Of a stretch of 42,167 bases of DNA, positions 14,949 to 23,531 are shown in pieces; within the stretch, counting starts at the first letter, position 1, and the number at the start of each line of letters is the position of its first letter. This DNA comes from Alistipes sp. (GTDB lineage: Bacteria; Bacteroidota; Bacteroidia; Bacteroidales; Rikenellaceae), in the NCBI GenBank assembly GCA_020026435.1, contig JAHHQK010000016.1, positions 1-42,167 on the forward strand, written 5' to 3'. A model generated the notes under the pieces. That model was not told the DNA's origin, made no database searches, and saw nothing but the letters and a program-made list of their open reading frames with translations. Made by a program: the position numbers and the translations under genes.

Positions 14949-17792
14949 TTATTTCTCTGCTTGATCGGCCTGGGCTGCAGCCTCGGGACGCATCACGATG
15001 TGAGCCATGTTATTGTCCTTGAGAATCTGCTGGGCCATCTTCTGGACGTCCTCGCAGGTGATCTTGCGGATGTTCTGCTCGAATTCGGCCACACTGTTGA
15101 TGCCCTTGGTTTCCTTGTCGATCAGGTAACGTATCCACGAACCGTTTTCCACGAGGGTGTTCTGCCAGCTCTTGAGCATGAATTCGCGGTGCTTCTCGAT
15201 ATCCTCGCTTACGGGACCTTCCTTGGCGATCTTCTCCAGCTCCAGCATGATGATCTCCATCAACTCGTCGGCCATCTTCTCGTTGGTGTCGAACATGATG
15301 CGCAACATATACTGGGCCTTGGGGTAGTAGTTGACCGTACCGCCTACGCCTACGCCATACGTGCCGCCCTTCTCCTCGCGGATCGAGATCAGGTAGCGCG
15401 AGTTGAGTGCCTGGGCCAGGAAGTTGATTGCCAGCTTGTTCTTGATCGAGAACTCGGTGTCACCCGTGAAGGTGTAGCTTACCGACACCTTGGGCTGCTG
15501 CATCGGGGTCTTGAAATCCTCCTTGACAACGCCCTCGACAAAGCGGACCTTGTCGTCGACGAATGTCAGGGGCTTCTTCATCGTGGGCAGCGAACCGATG
15601 TACTTCTCCACGAGGGGACGCAGCGTCTCGGCGTCGATGTTACCTGCGAATACGAAGGTTAAACCGTTGACACCCGGCAGGAGTTTGTGGTAGATGGCGG
15701 GCAGCTGCTCGAACTTCACCTCGTCGAGCGATTCGAGGGTCAGCTCCTGGCGAAGGGGGTTGTGGCCGTAGATCACGTCGGTCACCTTCTCCTGCATCAG
15801 GTAGTCGGGGTTGGACTTGATGTTGGCCAGCTGCGTGCGGAGCAGGGTCATCAGACGGTTGAAGTCATCCTGGTTGAAGCGCGGCTGCGTGAAGCTTAGG
15901 TAAACGAGCTGGAGCATGGTCTCCACATCCTTCGGCGAGCAGTTGGCAGATACGCCGCCCGAATAGTTGTCGAATACGGGCTGAACCGATACCGACTTGC
16001 CCGAGAGTTGTTTCTTGAGCTCCGTGGCGGAGAACTTGCCGATACCCGACATGGAGGTGATCGACGACATCAGCTCGCCGGCGGTGTGCTCCTCGGCCTT
16101 CAGCATGGCCAGACCGCCCTCGGCATAAGCCGTCATGCGCAACTCGTCGGCCTTGAAGTTCGTGGGCTTGAGGATGATCTTGGCTCCGTTCTTGAGGATC
16201 CACTCGGTCGTGCCGAGCAGCTCGTCCTTCGTGGTGGTCTGTACGGGCGAACCCTTCAGCTTGATCGACGGGTCGATCAGCGGCTCCTTGACCACGTTGT
16301 CCTCATGCGGGGCGATCTCCGACTCGATGACCTTCTTGCGTACGGCCAGCAACTCCTCCTCCGTGGGGGTCTTCAGACCCTCCTTCTCGGGAGCGTTGAC
16401 CACGATCACCTGGTTCTCGGCATAGAGTACCTGCTGGGCGTATTGGTTCACGGCCTCGACGGGGAGCTGTTTGATCAGCGTGCTGTCGATCTTCCACTGC
16501 GTCTCGTCGTCGGCGATAGGGGTGTTCTTCTGATAGTTGTTCAGGTAGGTATGCACGTAGTCGTTGTTCGTGCGGTCGTTGCGGTTGGCGTAATCCTTCT
16601 CGGCGTAGCGCATCAGATTCTCCTGTGCGCGCTCGAACTCACTCTGGGTGAAACCGTGGCGGCGGATACGCTCCATCTCGGTGTACATGGCCTCGAAACC
16701 GCGGAGCAGCTCACCGTCCTTGGTGTTGACCATCCAGGATGCAGCCTCCAGCGTGGGGATGATGCCCACCGAACCCAGGCTCATGCCTGCGCTGATGAAC
16801 GGAGCATCGGGTTTCATGGCGATCTCCTGGAGACGGGCGTTGGCCATGAGGCTCATGTAGGCGTGGAGCGTCTCGATGGTCTCGCCGTAGATCGTGTTGT
16901 TGATCTCCAGGGGAGTGGCCGGGCGCTTGATGGAGAGCATGGCCTGCGTACCCTGCATTTCGGGGTCGGTGTAGATGCTGACGATCGGCTCCTCGTTGTC
17001 GGGCACCGTGATCACGGCCTTCTGGGCAGCGTCGGCGGGCGAAGCGGGGATGTCGGCCATCAGAGTCTTAAGCTGGGCCTCCACGGCGTCGACGTCAATG
17101 TCGCCGACTACCACTACGGCCTGATACTCCGGACGGTACCATTTCTGATAGAAGGCCTCCAGCTCGGCGTGGTCGAAGCTTTTCAGATCGTCCAGATAGC
17201 CGATCAGGTTGCGGTTCTCGTAGGGAGTACCCTTACCGATGGCCTTGATCTGTTTGATCGTCGATCTCCATCCGGCGTTGTCGCGCGTGCGCAACTCCTC
17301 CATGATCACACCGCGCTCCGAGTCGATTTCCTTGGGCTCGAGTGCGATGAAGTGCGACCAGTCGTGGAGGATCAGCAGAGCCGTGTCGATGATTCCCTGA
17401 CGCGAGGTCGGGACATCCGAGATATTGTAGCAGGTCTGATCCCAGGTGGTGTAGGCGTTGAGGTTTGCGCCGAATTTCACACCTACGGTTTCCAGATATT
17501 CGGTCAACTGTTTGCCGGGGAGGTTCTTCGTGCCGTTGAATGCCATGTGCTCCAGGAAATGGGCCAGACCCTGCTGGGAGTCGTCCTCCTGGATGGCACC
17601 TATGTTGTGCCAAATGTAGAAATCGGCCTGACCTTTGGGTTTCTCGTTGTGGCGGATGTAGTATCTCATACCGTTTTCGAGAGTGCCTGTGCGCAGGGCC
17701 TTATCCGTGGGAAGCGGGTTCATCATCGGATTTTGAGCCGTCGCGCTGCTCAGTGCGAATGCGGCGCAGAGCAGCAACATGATTTTTTTCAT
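14949..17792 (-). CDS. M16 family zinc metallopeptidase (pitrilysin/insulinase-like)
   Basis: A 947-residue secreted protease. The signal peptide ends near SSATA-Q. The first half contains the inverted zinc motif HFLEH (His78, Glu81, His82) and the distal ligand Glu159 in DSERGVIMEE, with the spacing normal for M16. The second half is a related but catalytically inactive domain that contributes the closed chamber, including a late EEKGGTYGVGVGG segment that resembles the substrate-binding Arg/Tyr region. Two-domain M16 proteins of this size digest peptides in the periplasm or at the surface. It starts 43 bases after the XRE-type regulator gene on the same strand and no separate promoter is visible, so it may be transcribed with the DUF2975 and regulator genes. 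The specific substrates are not known. Confidence 0.93.
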   Translation of the reverse strand: MKKIMLLLCAAFALSSATAQNPMMNPLPTDKALRTGTLENGMRYYIRHNEKPKGQADFYIWHNIGAIQEDDSQQGLAHFLEHMAFNGTKNLPGKQLTEYLETVGVKFGANLNAYTTWDQTCYNISDVPTSRQGIIDTALLILHDWSHFIALEPKEIDSERGVIMEELRTRDNAGWRSTIKQIKAIGKGTPYENRNLIGYLDDLKSFDHAELEAFYQKWYRPEYQAVVVVGDIDVDAVEAQLKTLMADIPASPADAAQKAVITVPDNEEPIVSIYTDPEMQGTQAMLSIKRPATPLEINNTIYGETIETLHAYMSLMANARLQEIAMKPDAPFISAGMSLGSVGIIPTLEAASWMVNTKDGELLRGFEAMYTEMERIRRHGFTQSEFERAQENLMRYAEKDYANRNDRTNNDYVHTYLNNYQKNTPIADDETQWKIDSTLIKQLPVEAVNQYAQQVLYAENQVIVVNAPEKEGLKTPTEEELLAVRKKVIESEIAPHEDNVVKEPLIDPSIKLKGSPVQTTTKDELLGTTEWILKNGAKIILKPTNFKADELRMTAYAEGGLAMLKAEEHTAGELMSSITSMSGIGKFSATELKKQLSGKSVSVQPVFDNYSGGVSANCSPKDVETMLQLVYLSFTQPRFNQDDFNRLMTLLRTQLANIKSNPDYLMQEKVTDVIYGHNPLRQELTLESLDEVKFEQLPAIYHKLLPGVNGLTFVFAGNIDAETLRPLVEKYIGSLPTMKKPLTFVDDKVRFVEGVVKEDFKTPMQQPKVSVSYTFTGDTEFSIKNKLAINFLAQALNSRYLISIREEKGGTYGVGVGGTVNYYPKAQYMLRIMFDTNEKMADELMEIIMLELEKIAKEGPVSEDIEKHREFMLKSWQNTLVENGSWIRYLIDKETKGINSVAEFEQNIRKITCEDVQKMAQQILKDNNMAHIVMRPEAAAQADQAEK

Positions 17793-17835
17793 AGGCTTGG
17801 ATTTTGGATTAAAGGTTTATTTGTTTGAATTCAGT

Positions 17836-18051
17836 TCAGTTTTTCTCTTCTGGTCTGTATTCCAGGACGTCGCCGGGCTGACAGTCGAGCGCGCGGCAAA
17901 TGGCCTCGAGTGTCGAGAACCTCACGGCCCTGGCCTTCCCGGTCTTGAGGATCGAGAGGTTGGCGGGGGTTATCTCCACACGTTCCGCCAGTTCGCCGAG
18001 CGACATTTTGCGCTTGGCCATCATGACGTCCACATTGATGATGATTGCCAT
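17836..18051 (-). CDS. XRE/Cro-type helix-turn-helix regulator
   Basis: A 71-residue protein that is nearly all one XRE/Cro helix-turn-helix domain: MSLGELAERVEITPANLS forms helices 2-3, and FSTLEAICRALDCQPGDVLEY is the usual C-terminal part of this small family. The gene lies 20 bases after a DUF2975 membrane-protein gene. The pairing of a very small XRE regulator with a DUF2975 protein recurs in many bacteria, where the regulator is thought to control its own operon. The partner, target and signal are not known here. The short length is normal for this family and does not suggest truncation. Confidence 0.88.
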   Translation of the reverse strand: MAIIINVDVMMAKRKMSLGELAERVEITPANLSILKTGKARAVRFSTLEAICRALDCQPGDVLEYRPEEKN

Positions 18052-18071
18052 TTTTTATCGTTCCTTAAAAT

Positions 18072-18740
18072 TCATATCGTGAGTTTCTGTTCCTCGCTCA
18101 ACTGCGATCCTATGGCGAAGACCTCGGCCATGAAGATGAACAGTATGCCCAGGATGATGTTCTGGTAGTTGATCGGCAGCTCTTCGATGACCCTCATGGT
18201 CGAGGGCGCGAGCAGTTGTTCGGCCTTGCGGATGTGGATGTACTGTTCCAGGGAGCTGGCCAACTCGTTCATCAGAAAGATGATTCCGATCCACCGCGTG
18301 CGGGATATGTTGATATGACGGATCGGTTCCTCGTTGCGGATCGAGCGGCGCAGCGAGATGATGATCAGCGCAAAGAGCACGAGCATCACGAGCGACGACA
18401 GGGTCATGAACATGACCAGTATATAGGCGTAACCGTTGTCGGCGAAGACGTTGAACATCGTGTCGGTCGAGATCTGTTCCGGGAGATTTACGTTCATCGA
18501 GATCTTTTCGATTTTTGTGTCGATGTTGTCGGGCAATCCCTCGATTCTTATTGCGGAGGTTTTCTCGTCAAGGGGGGCCGCCACCACATAGCTGCGGTTG
18601 GTGAGTCCGAAGTTTCCCGATTCTTTCCATCCGCGCAGGAATTCGGGCAGGAAGTAGGTTGCGAAGGCGATTCCGAGGGTCGCCAGGTAGATGTTGTATA
18701 TGATCGCCAGGTGGCGGTATATCCTTTTTTTGTTTTGCAT
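18072..18740 (-). CDS. DUF2975 family membrane protein
   Basis: A 222-residue protein with about four membrane segments: one near residues 10-30, one near 105-130 after an extracytoplasmic loop, and two in the C-terminal half around RWIGIIFLMNELASSL and NIILGILFIFMAEVFAIG. The final FMAEVFAIGSQLSEEQKLTI is typical of DUF2975. The start at 18740 is chosen over a Met at 18767 because the promoter's TACTTTTG box covers 18767-18774, so the upstream ATG would sit at the edge of the box and ahead of the transcript; an AGGAT also precedes the chosen ATG. It is followed by the small XRE regulator, the usual partner. The function of DUF2975 is unknown; a role in sensing or membrane stress is only a guess. 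Confidence 0.85.
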   Translation of the reverse strand: MQNKKRIYRHLAIIYNIYLATLGIAFATYFLPEFLRGWKESGNFGLTNRSYVVAAPLDEKTSAIRIEGLPDNIDTKIEKISMNVNLPEQISTDTMFNVFADNGYAYILVMFMTLSSLVMLVLFALIIISLRRSIRNEEPIRHINISRTRWIGIIFLMNELASSLEQYIHIRKAEQLLAPSTMRVIEELPINYQNIILGILFIFMAEVFAIGSQLSEEQKLTI

Positions 18741-18766
18741 ATCCTGTGTGGGGCGCTTATACAACA

Positions 18767-18796
18767 CAAAAGTAAAAATAATTTTTTGGAAAACAA
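18767..18796 (-). promoter_or_regulatory. Promoter of the DUF2975-XRE unit
   Basis: On the minus strand TTG (18794-18796), 19 bases and TACTTTTG (18767-18774) form a near-ideal Bacteroidetes promoter. It decides the start codon of the DUF2975 gene (18740). Confidence 0.8.
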
Positions 18797-19128
18797 ACTT
18801 TTTTTATCGTTTTTCGATATATTTTTAACTTTACCTACATAAAAATGCTCTGTGGAGTAGCGGAGCGGGGTGTGTGGCGGCAGGGTGGGGAGGGGATTTA
18901 AAGGGGAAGGTGTGGGCTGTCTCTTGACCGGAATTTCCTCAGAACCAAAGAGTAGGGAAGGTCTTTGTTTATATTATATAGGTGGCGGTGGACTCTGGTT
19001 TTAGTGTTAAAAAAATTAATTTATTCTTTGTTATTTCTGATTTTTTTTATAACTTGCATGACGGTTGCCGAAAGGTAGGCCGTGATCCGGTTATAATATT
19101 AAAACAACTTCTAAAATTCAAGAACGTT
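18797..19128. other. AT-rich non-coding spacer between divergent genes
   Basis: About 330 bases between the DUF2975 promoter and the lipoprotein gene at 19129. It is richer in A and T than the surroundings, with several T runs, and presumably carries the lipoprotein promoter. Only an imperfect -7 candidate (TATTCTTTG, around 19022-19030, one base too long) is visible. Confidence 0.5.
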
Positions 19129-20259
19129 ATGGAAAAGAGCAACACAATCTCGTCTTGCTTGAGCAAAATTCGCTCGGTGAGATTCCTGGCTTTGGCTTTG
19201 GCATTCTGTCTGCCTTTGTCGCTGGCTTCGTGTAGTGACAATGATGACAATGGTGGCGGCGATTCTGCGGGGCCCGTGGGTACCGACCTGGGCGAAGGTG
19301 CCAACTGTTATATCGTATCTGAAGCAGGAGATTATTATTTCAAGCCTTTGCACGTGAGTGGTGCTCCGATCGAGAATGTGAGGACGGTCGATTGGGTTTG
19401 GACTACGTTGGATGAGAAGGGGGAAGATCCCCATCTGATTTCGGATTTGGATTTTGTTGACGGTGTTGTTAAATTCAAGGCTTCGGGTAAGAAGGGCAGC
19501 ACGATCATCGCCGCCTTCGGCCCTGCCAGCGAGATGGTCTGGACGTGGCACATCTGGTGCACGGATCAGCCCGAGGTTATAACCTATGAAAATGGAGCGG
19601 AGTTTATGGATCGTTATCTGGGTGCCATCGAGGCCGGATATTCGCCCTTGTCGGTCGGTATGTTGTATCAGTGGGGCCGTAAAGACCCGTTCTTCAGCAG
19701 CAGAACCGACGGTGAGGGTATAGGCCAGGCTTTCTTGAAAGCCAACGAGTCCACGTTGATGAACCCCGAATTGGGCTACAAGTGGGAGACTCGCGAGGAG
19801 TATGCCGATCTCGAGAAAGCTACGCTCAACCCGACGACTTATTTCTACGGTCATAGCATGAACTGGATGGAGGTTGATAACCATGAGTTGTGGGGAACGG
19901 AAAAGACCGATTACGATCCTTCGCCCGCAGGTTGGCGTATCGCTTCGTCTGAAGATTGGTTGTGTCTGAACAAGGAGAACTTTATCTTCGACAAGGAGAC
20001 GGGCGCATACTCCTATACTCATAACAATGTGACGACCTGGTGGCCGGTTTGTGGTGTTCGTGACACCCAGGGCGGTGAGTTGGTAAAACCGATTGATCAA
20101 GTTATCATTTGGGCTTGTGGAGTTTATGAATATCAGGGTTTCAACGGTGATATCGCCTATTTTGGAGACCGTCTGTCTGCTAGTCCTTATCTGTTCAATG
20201 TTTCTTGCCCGGGTAACAAGGCATTTGCTCAAGGTGTGCGTTGCGTGAAGATCAAGTAG
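19129..20259 (+). CDS. Lipoprotein with Fibrobacter-paralogous-like domain
   Basis: A 376-residue lipoprotein. The start at 19129 is chosen because it opens into a clean signal peptide ending in a lipobox (SLAS-C) followed by an acidic DNDDN stretch; the frame is open about 50 codons further upstream, but that extension is unlikely. Residues about 50-150 are beta-rich (GANCYIVSEAGDYYFKP through VWTWHIW). The C-terminal half carries MDRYLGAIEAG, MLYQWGRKDPF and DPSPAGWRIAS, a pattern found in the Fibrobacter major-paralogous-type domains of Bacteroidetes surface proteins. The ligand and role are unknown. The gene looks lower in GC than its neighbours. It has a perfect hairpin terminator and appears to be a single gene. 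Confidence 0.75.
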   Translation: MEKSNTISSCLSKIRSVRFLALALAFCLPLSLASCSDNDDNGGGDSAGPVGTDLGEGANCYIVSEAGDYYFKPLHVSGAPIENVRTVDWVWTTLDEKGEDPHLISDLDFVDGVVKFKASGKKGSTIIAAFGPASEMVWTWHIWCTDQPEVITYENGAEFMDRYLGAIEAGYSPLSVGMLYQWGRKDPFFSSRTDGEGIGQAFLKANESTLMNPELGYKWETREEYADLEKATLNPTTYFYGHSMNWMEVDNHELWGTEKTDYDPSPAGWRIASSEDWLCLNKENFIFDKETGAYSYTHNNVTTWWPVCGVRDTQGGELVKPIDQVIIWACGVYEYQGFNGDIAYFGDRLSASPYLFNVSCPGNKAFAQGVRCVKIK

Positions 20260-20280
20260 CCGCAATACGATACTGCGTAT

Positions 20281-20328
20281 AAAACAAGACGGTTCTGCGA
20301 ACATTGGGTCGCAGAACCGTCTTGTTTT
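20281..20328 (+). terminator. Intrinsic terminator with a perfect 20-base stem
   Basis: Arms 20281-20300 and 20309-20328 are exactly complementary, with an 8-base loop and an A4/T4 base. The hairpin begins 21 bases after the lipoprotein stop. Confidence 0.85.
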
Positions 20329-20377
20329 GCGGAACATCAGCGGGCGGGGTTGATTCCCGTAAAAATTGGAGACATTC

Positions 20378-20409
20378 TTGGGAGAATCTCGTATTTTTTC
20401 GTACCTTGG
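20378..20409 (+). promoter_or_regulatory. Possible promoter of the thioesterase-glycosyltransferase cluster
   Basis: TTG (20378-20380), 21 bases and TACCTTGG (20402-20409) match the consensus with one mismatch in the -7 box. It would give a leader of about 120 bases before 20535. Confidence 0.4.
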
Positions 20410-20534
20410 CCTTGACTATCGGCCGACCCGATGCCTGTATCTTCCCTGCGGATGTCCCGGATGGGGTTGATTCCGAATCGGAGTATGGGGCTGCGGAGCG
20501 GCCGAACGGGTATTGCATTAAATTCTTAAAAAAT

Positions 20535-21269
20535 ATGGCTGAAAAATCTGTATATAAACATAAGGTAGACCCCCAGGAGGTCGATTTTACATTGCATGCC
20601 TCGGTGGCGTCCATGACCCGGACCGTATTGCAGGTGGCGGGGAATGATGCCTGTGGCAAGGGCTTCGGAGTGGACTCGCTTCAGGCCGACAACCACACGT
20701 GGGTGCTCTCGCGTATGGCCGTGGAGCTGGACAGCCTGCCCCGGCAGTATGACGAGTATTCGGTGGGCACGTGGATTTCGGACTACGGACGGGTGCTCTC
20801 GACGCGTAACTTCACACTGGAGGATGCCTCGGGTCGTGAGTTCGGCCGAGCCGTCACCCAATGGGCGATGATCGACATGAAGAGCCGCACGGCGGTCGAT
20901 CTGTCGTGGGTGGGCGACAAGCATTCCGAGGCCGTGGTCGACATCCCCTCGCCGACGGACAAGCCCCGCAAGATCCGCGCCGTGAACCCCACCCGGGAGA
21001 TGGAGCACCGCGTGGTGTATAGCGATATAGACTTCAACCGCCACGTCAACACGATGCGCTACCTGGTGCTGATGTTCGATATGCTGCCCCTGGAGCTGGT
21101 GGCGTGCGGACGTCCCGTGCGCCTGGACGTCCACTTCCTGCACGAGTGCCGCTACGGACAGACGCTGATCGTGGGCTGCGAGATGCAGGAGCGGGGTGCG
21201 GCCTTTGAGGTGCGCTCCGACGACGGTACGGTGGCCGTGAAGGCTCAGGTGGAGTGGAAGGAGGAGTAA
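20535..21269 (+). CDS. Acyl-ACP thioesterase (FatA/FatB-like)
   Basis: A 244-residue double-hotdog thioesterase. The N-terminal hotdog covers about residues 1-130 (RMAVELDSLPRQYDEYSVGTWISDYGR). The second hotdog contains the family motif DIDFNRHVN with Asn168, His170 and Asn172, the same arrangement as the catalytic region of plant FatA/FatB. Bacterial members release fatty acids from acyl-carrier protein. Start 20535 is chosen because it begins at the domain; the frame is open upstream through the preceding terminator, but that part is non-coding. It is the first gene of a tight cluster: the glycosyltransferase gene begins 24 bases later and the DIP1984 gene after that. Chain-length preference cannot be read from the sequence. 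Confidence 0.9.
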   Translation: MAEKSVYKHKVDPQEVDFTLHASVASMTRTVLQVAGNDACGKGFGVDSLQADNHTWVLSRMAVELDSLPRQYDEYSVGTWISDYGRVLSTRNFTLEDASGREFGRAVTQWAMIDMKSRTAVDLSWVGDKHSEAVVDIPSPTDKPRKIRAVNPTREMEHRVVYSDIDFNRHVNTMRYLVLMFDMLPLELVACGRPVRLDVHFLHECRYGQTLIVGCEMQERGAAFEVRSDDGTVAVKAQVEWKEE

Positions 21270-21293
21270 AACCCTAAACCAGGAGGATAACCA

Positions 21294-22436
21294 ATGAAAA
21301 TCACGATTTTAGGTCCGGCACACCCCTACCGCGGAGGGCTGGCGTCGATCATGCAGATCATGGCGCAGGTCTTTCAGCGCCGAGGTAACGAGGTGGACAT
21401 CAAGACCTTCACCCTGCAATACCCCTCGCTGCTCTTCCCCGGCAAGAGCCAGACCGTCGACGGTCCGGCACCGGAGGATCTTCGCATCGAGCGGAGACTG
21501 AATACCGTCAATCCCTTCAACTGGTGGATGCTCGGCCGCCGCATCTGCCGGGAACGCCCCGATTTCGTGCTGCTGAAGTACTGGACACCGTTCATGGCTC
21601 CCGCTTTCGGTACGGTGGCCCGCCTGGTCCGCCGCAACGGACACACGCGCGTGCTTTGCCAGATCGACAATGTCGAACCCCACGAACACCACCTGGTCGA
21701 CCGGCCCTTCAACCGCTATTTCCTGTCGACGGTCGACGGCTTTGTCTATATGTCGGAGCAGGTCCACGGTGAACTGAAGGAGTACAGCTCCGCCCCCGCG
21801 CTCTTCTCGCCCCATCCTCTTTTCGAGAACTTCGGGCAGAGGGTCGACCGCGGCGAGGCAGCCGTGCGCCTGGGACTGGATCCCGCGCGGCGTTATCTGC
21901 TCTTCTTCGGTCTGATCCGCGACTACAAGGGTCTGGATATTCTGCTCGATGCCTGGGCGGGGATCAAGAACCGGGGAGCATTGCCCGACGTGAGGCTCAT
22001 CGTGGCCGGGGAGTTCTATACGGACGAGAAACCCTACCTCCGCCGGATCGAGGCCCACGGACTTGGGGAGGAGGTGATCCTCCACGACAGGTTCATCCCC
22101 GACGGGGAGGTGAAGTATTACTTCTCGCTGGCCGATTGCGTGGTGCAGCCCTACAAGACCGCCACGCAGAGCGGTGTCACACAGATCGCCTATCAGTTTT
22201 CCACGCCGATGATTGTCACCGACGTGGGCGGACTCAAGGAGATCGTCCCCGACGGACGTGTAGGCTATGTCTGCCCGCCGACGGCCGAAGGGGTGGCCGA
22301 TGCCGTGGAGAGGATCTACGGCGAGGGGGTCCTTGAACGCTTTGCGGCGAACTGCCTGGAGGAGCGCAAACGTTTCTCGTGGGAGGAGATGTGCAGCCGC
22401 ATCGAGGAGGTCTACCGCCTGACCCGGAAACAATAA
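21294..22436 (+). CDS. Glycosyltransferase family 1/4-like (GT-B fold)
   Basis: A 380-residue GT-B enzyme. The N-terminal Rossmann domain opens with ITILGPAHPYRGGLA (glycine-rich acceptor loop). The C-terminal domain starts at about residue 200 with LLFFGLIRDYKGLDILLDA, and contains the sugar-nucleotide region around QPYKTATQSGVTQIAYQF and TDVGGLKEIV. The GT4-type EX7E motif is not perfect (Gln replaces the first Glu in QSGV), which is worth noting. An unusually clear AGGAGG stands before the start, 24 bases after the thioesterase stop. Such enzymes add a sugar from a nucleotide donor to a lipid, glycan or protein. No polysaccharide cluster surrounds it, so the acceptor is unknown. Confidence 0.88.
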   Translation: MKITILGPAHPYRGGLASIMQIMAQVFQRRGNEVDIKTFTLQYPSLLFPGKSQTVDGPAPEDLRIERRLNTVNPFNWWMLGRRICRERPDFVLLKYWTPFMAPAFGTVARLVRRNGHTRVLCQIDNVEPHEHHLVDRPFNRYFLSTVDGFVYMSEQVHGELKEYSSAPALFSPHPLFENFGQRVDRGEAAVRLGLDPARRYLLFFGLIRDYKGLDILLDAWAGIKNRGALPDVRLIVAGEFYTDEKPYLRRIEAHGLGEEVILHDRFIPDGEVKYYFSLADCVVQPYKTATQSGVTQIAYQFSTPMIVTDVGGLKEIVPDGRVGYVCPPTAEGVADAVERIYGEGVLERFAANCLEERKRFSWEEMCSRIEEVYRLTRKQ

Positions 22437-22452
22437 TCAAAAACACGAAGAT

Positions 22453-22905
22453 ATGAAATTAGCCGAAGCATTGGGCTTGCGTGCCGACTTGCAGAAACGC
22501 ATCTCGCAGCTGGAGGCCCGTCTGAAGAACAACGTGCGGGTGCAGGAGGGCGAGGCCCCGGCCGAGGATCCCGCCGCCCTGCTCGCCGAGCTGAATCACT
22601 GCCTGGGGGAGCTGGAGCAACTGATTTTCAGAATCAACCACACCAATATGATGACCCTGCGCGAGGGCCGTTCGCTGACGGAGCTGATCGCCCGCAAGGA
22701 TGTTCTCTCGTTGCGCATCTCGACCTTGAGGTCGGTGGTCGAAGCCGCCACGGGATCTATTGACCGCTACTCGGTCAACGAGATCCGCTATGTGCGTACG
22801 GTCGACGTGGCCCGTATCCAGAAGCAGATCGACGACCTGTCGCGCGACCTGCGTGAACTCGATGTCGAGATCCAGCAGCTCAACTGGCTGACGGATCTGA
22901 TCTGA
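22453..22905 (+). CDS. DIP1984 family protein
   Basis: A 150-residue, mostly helical protein that begins MKLAEALGLRADLQKRI and has the internal FRINHTNMMT and LIARKDVL segments and the C-terminal IQQLNWLTDL typical of the DIP1984 (septicolysin-like) family. Heptad-like leucines suggest a coiled-coil assembly. It has no signal peptide and no membrane segment. The start is 16 bases after the glycosyltransferase stop, so the two are probably co-transcribed. A function for the family is not established that I can name, and the link to lipid or sugar metabolism is only positional. Confidence 0.85.
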   Translation: MKLAEALGLRADLQKRISQLEARLKNNVRVQEGEAPAEDPAALLAELNHCLGELEQLIFRINHTNMMTLREGRSLTELIARKDVLSLRISTLRSVVEAATGSIDRYSVNEIRYVRTVDVARIQKQIDDLSRDLRELDVEIQQLNWLTDLI

Positions 22906-23214
22906 TCGCAGCGGGCCGACCGTTGCAGGGCTTCAACGGCCCGGAACATACGAATTTAGTCCCCGATCGGGCGGGCATAACCTTTTGCATATGTACGTGG
23001 AGCGGAGCCTGACACACCGGGAAGCGTAAGGCTCATCATCGTTACAAAGGCAATCTTATCATGCATCGTTTACTACCTTGTGCCGACGATCGGGAATGAG
23101 GGTGGGGGAGGGAACAACCGCTGTCGGTCCGAGAGGACCGGCGGCGGTTTGTCGTAAAAAGAGACGGGACGATAAAAAAAAAGGGGGAGGCGTGCAAAAC
23201 CCCGATTAATTTGT
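22906..23214. other. Spacer with two hairpins, no gene
   Basis: About 310 bases between the DIP1984 gene and the B12 promoter. It holds an imperfect stem at 22913-22942 with a 4-base bulge and a strong 15-base stem with a GAGA tetraloop at 23116-23149. Neither has a T tract after it, so termination here is possible but unproven. Confidence 0.5.
23116..23149. repeat. Stable hairpin with GNRA tetraloop upstream of the B12 locus
   Basis: Arms 23116-23130 and 23135-23149 pair over 15 bases (two G-U pairs) around GAGA. It lies about 66 bases before the B12 promoter box. It may be a terminator for the preceding cluster or a separate RNA structure. Confidence 0.5.
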
Positions 23215-23222
23215 TACCTTTG
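23215..23222 (+). promoter_or_regulatory. Probable -7 box of the B12 locus
   Basis: TACCTTTG matches TAnnTTTG. Transcription would start near 23228, giving about 85 bases before the riboswitch core. No clear -33 TTG was found. Confidence 0.5.
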
Positions 23223-23311
23223 TCTCCCGTAATGGTTCTGAGGAGTTGCCGCCGCAACGATTCCTGCCACAAAAGGGCTGATGCAGAGGTCGAAGACCTG
23301 CTGCCGGACCC

Positions 23312-23531
23312 GGGCAGAGAGGTGGTGTCGCAACTTCATATGGATAATAGGGAATCCGGTGAAAATCCGGAACAGTACTCGCTGCTGTAAGTTCCACTTT
23401 GCGGATCGGAGGAGCGCGGCCTTGGCCGTTCCCGAATCCCAAGTCAGAGAGCCTGTTGCCTCGATGCCACTGAATCCCTTCGGAGGGGATTGGGAAGGCG
23501 CAACGGGTGGAACGAGTCAGAAGACCTGCCT
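23312..23531 (+). promoter_or_regulatory. Cobalamin (B12) riboswitch
   Basis: The core elements appear in order: GGGCAG opening the closing stem; AATAGGGAA then CCGGTGAAAATCCGG; GCTGCTGTAA; a B12-box region with GATGCCACTG; GGGAAGGCG; and the 3' strand AGTCAGAAGACCTGCC, which re-pairs with the 5' GGCAG..GGT. Length and order fit the known cobalamin aptamer. It controls the downstream uptake genes, normally lowering expression when B12 is plentiful. The aptamer ends 276 bases before the first gene, an unusually long gap. Confidence 0.92.

Noticed and set aside
15961..17828. Long plus-strand frames opposite the M16 peptidase gene
   Set aside because: They are compositional shadows of the peptidase coding strand with no recognisable domain or context.
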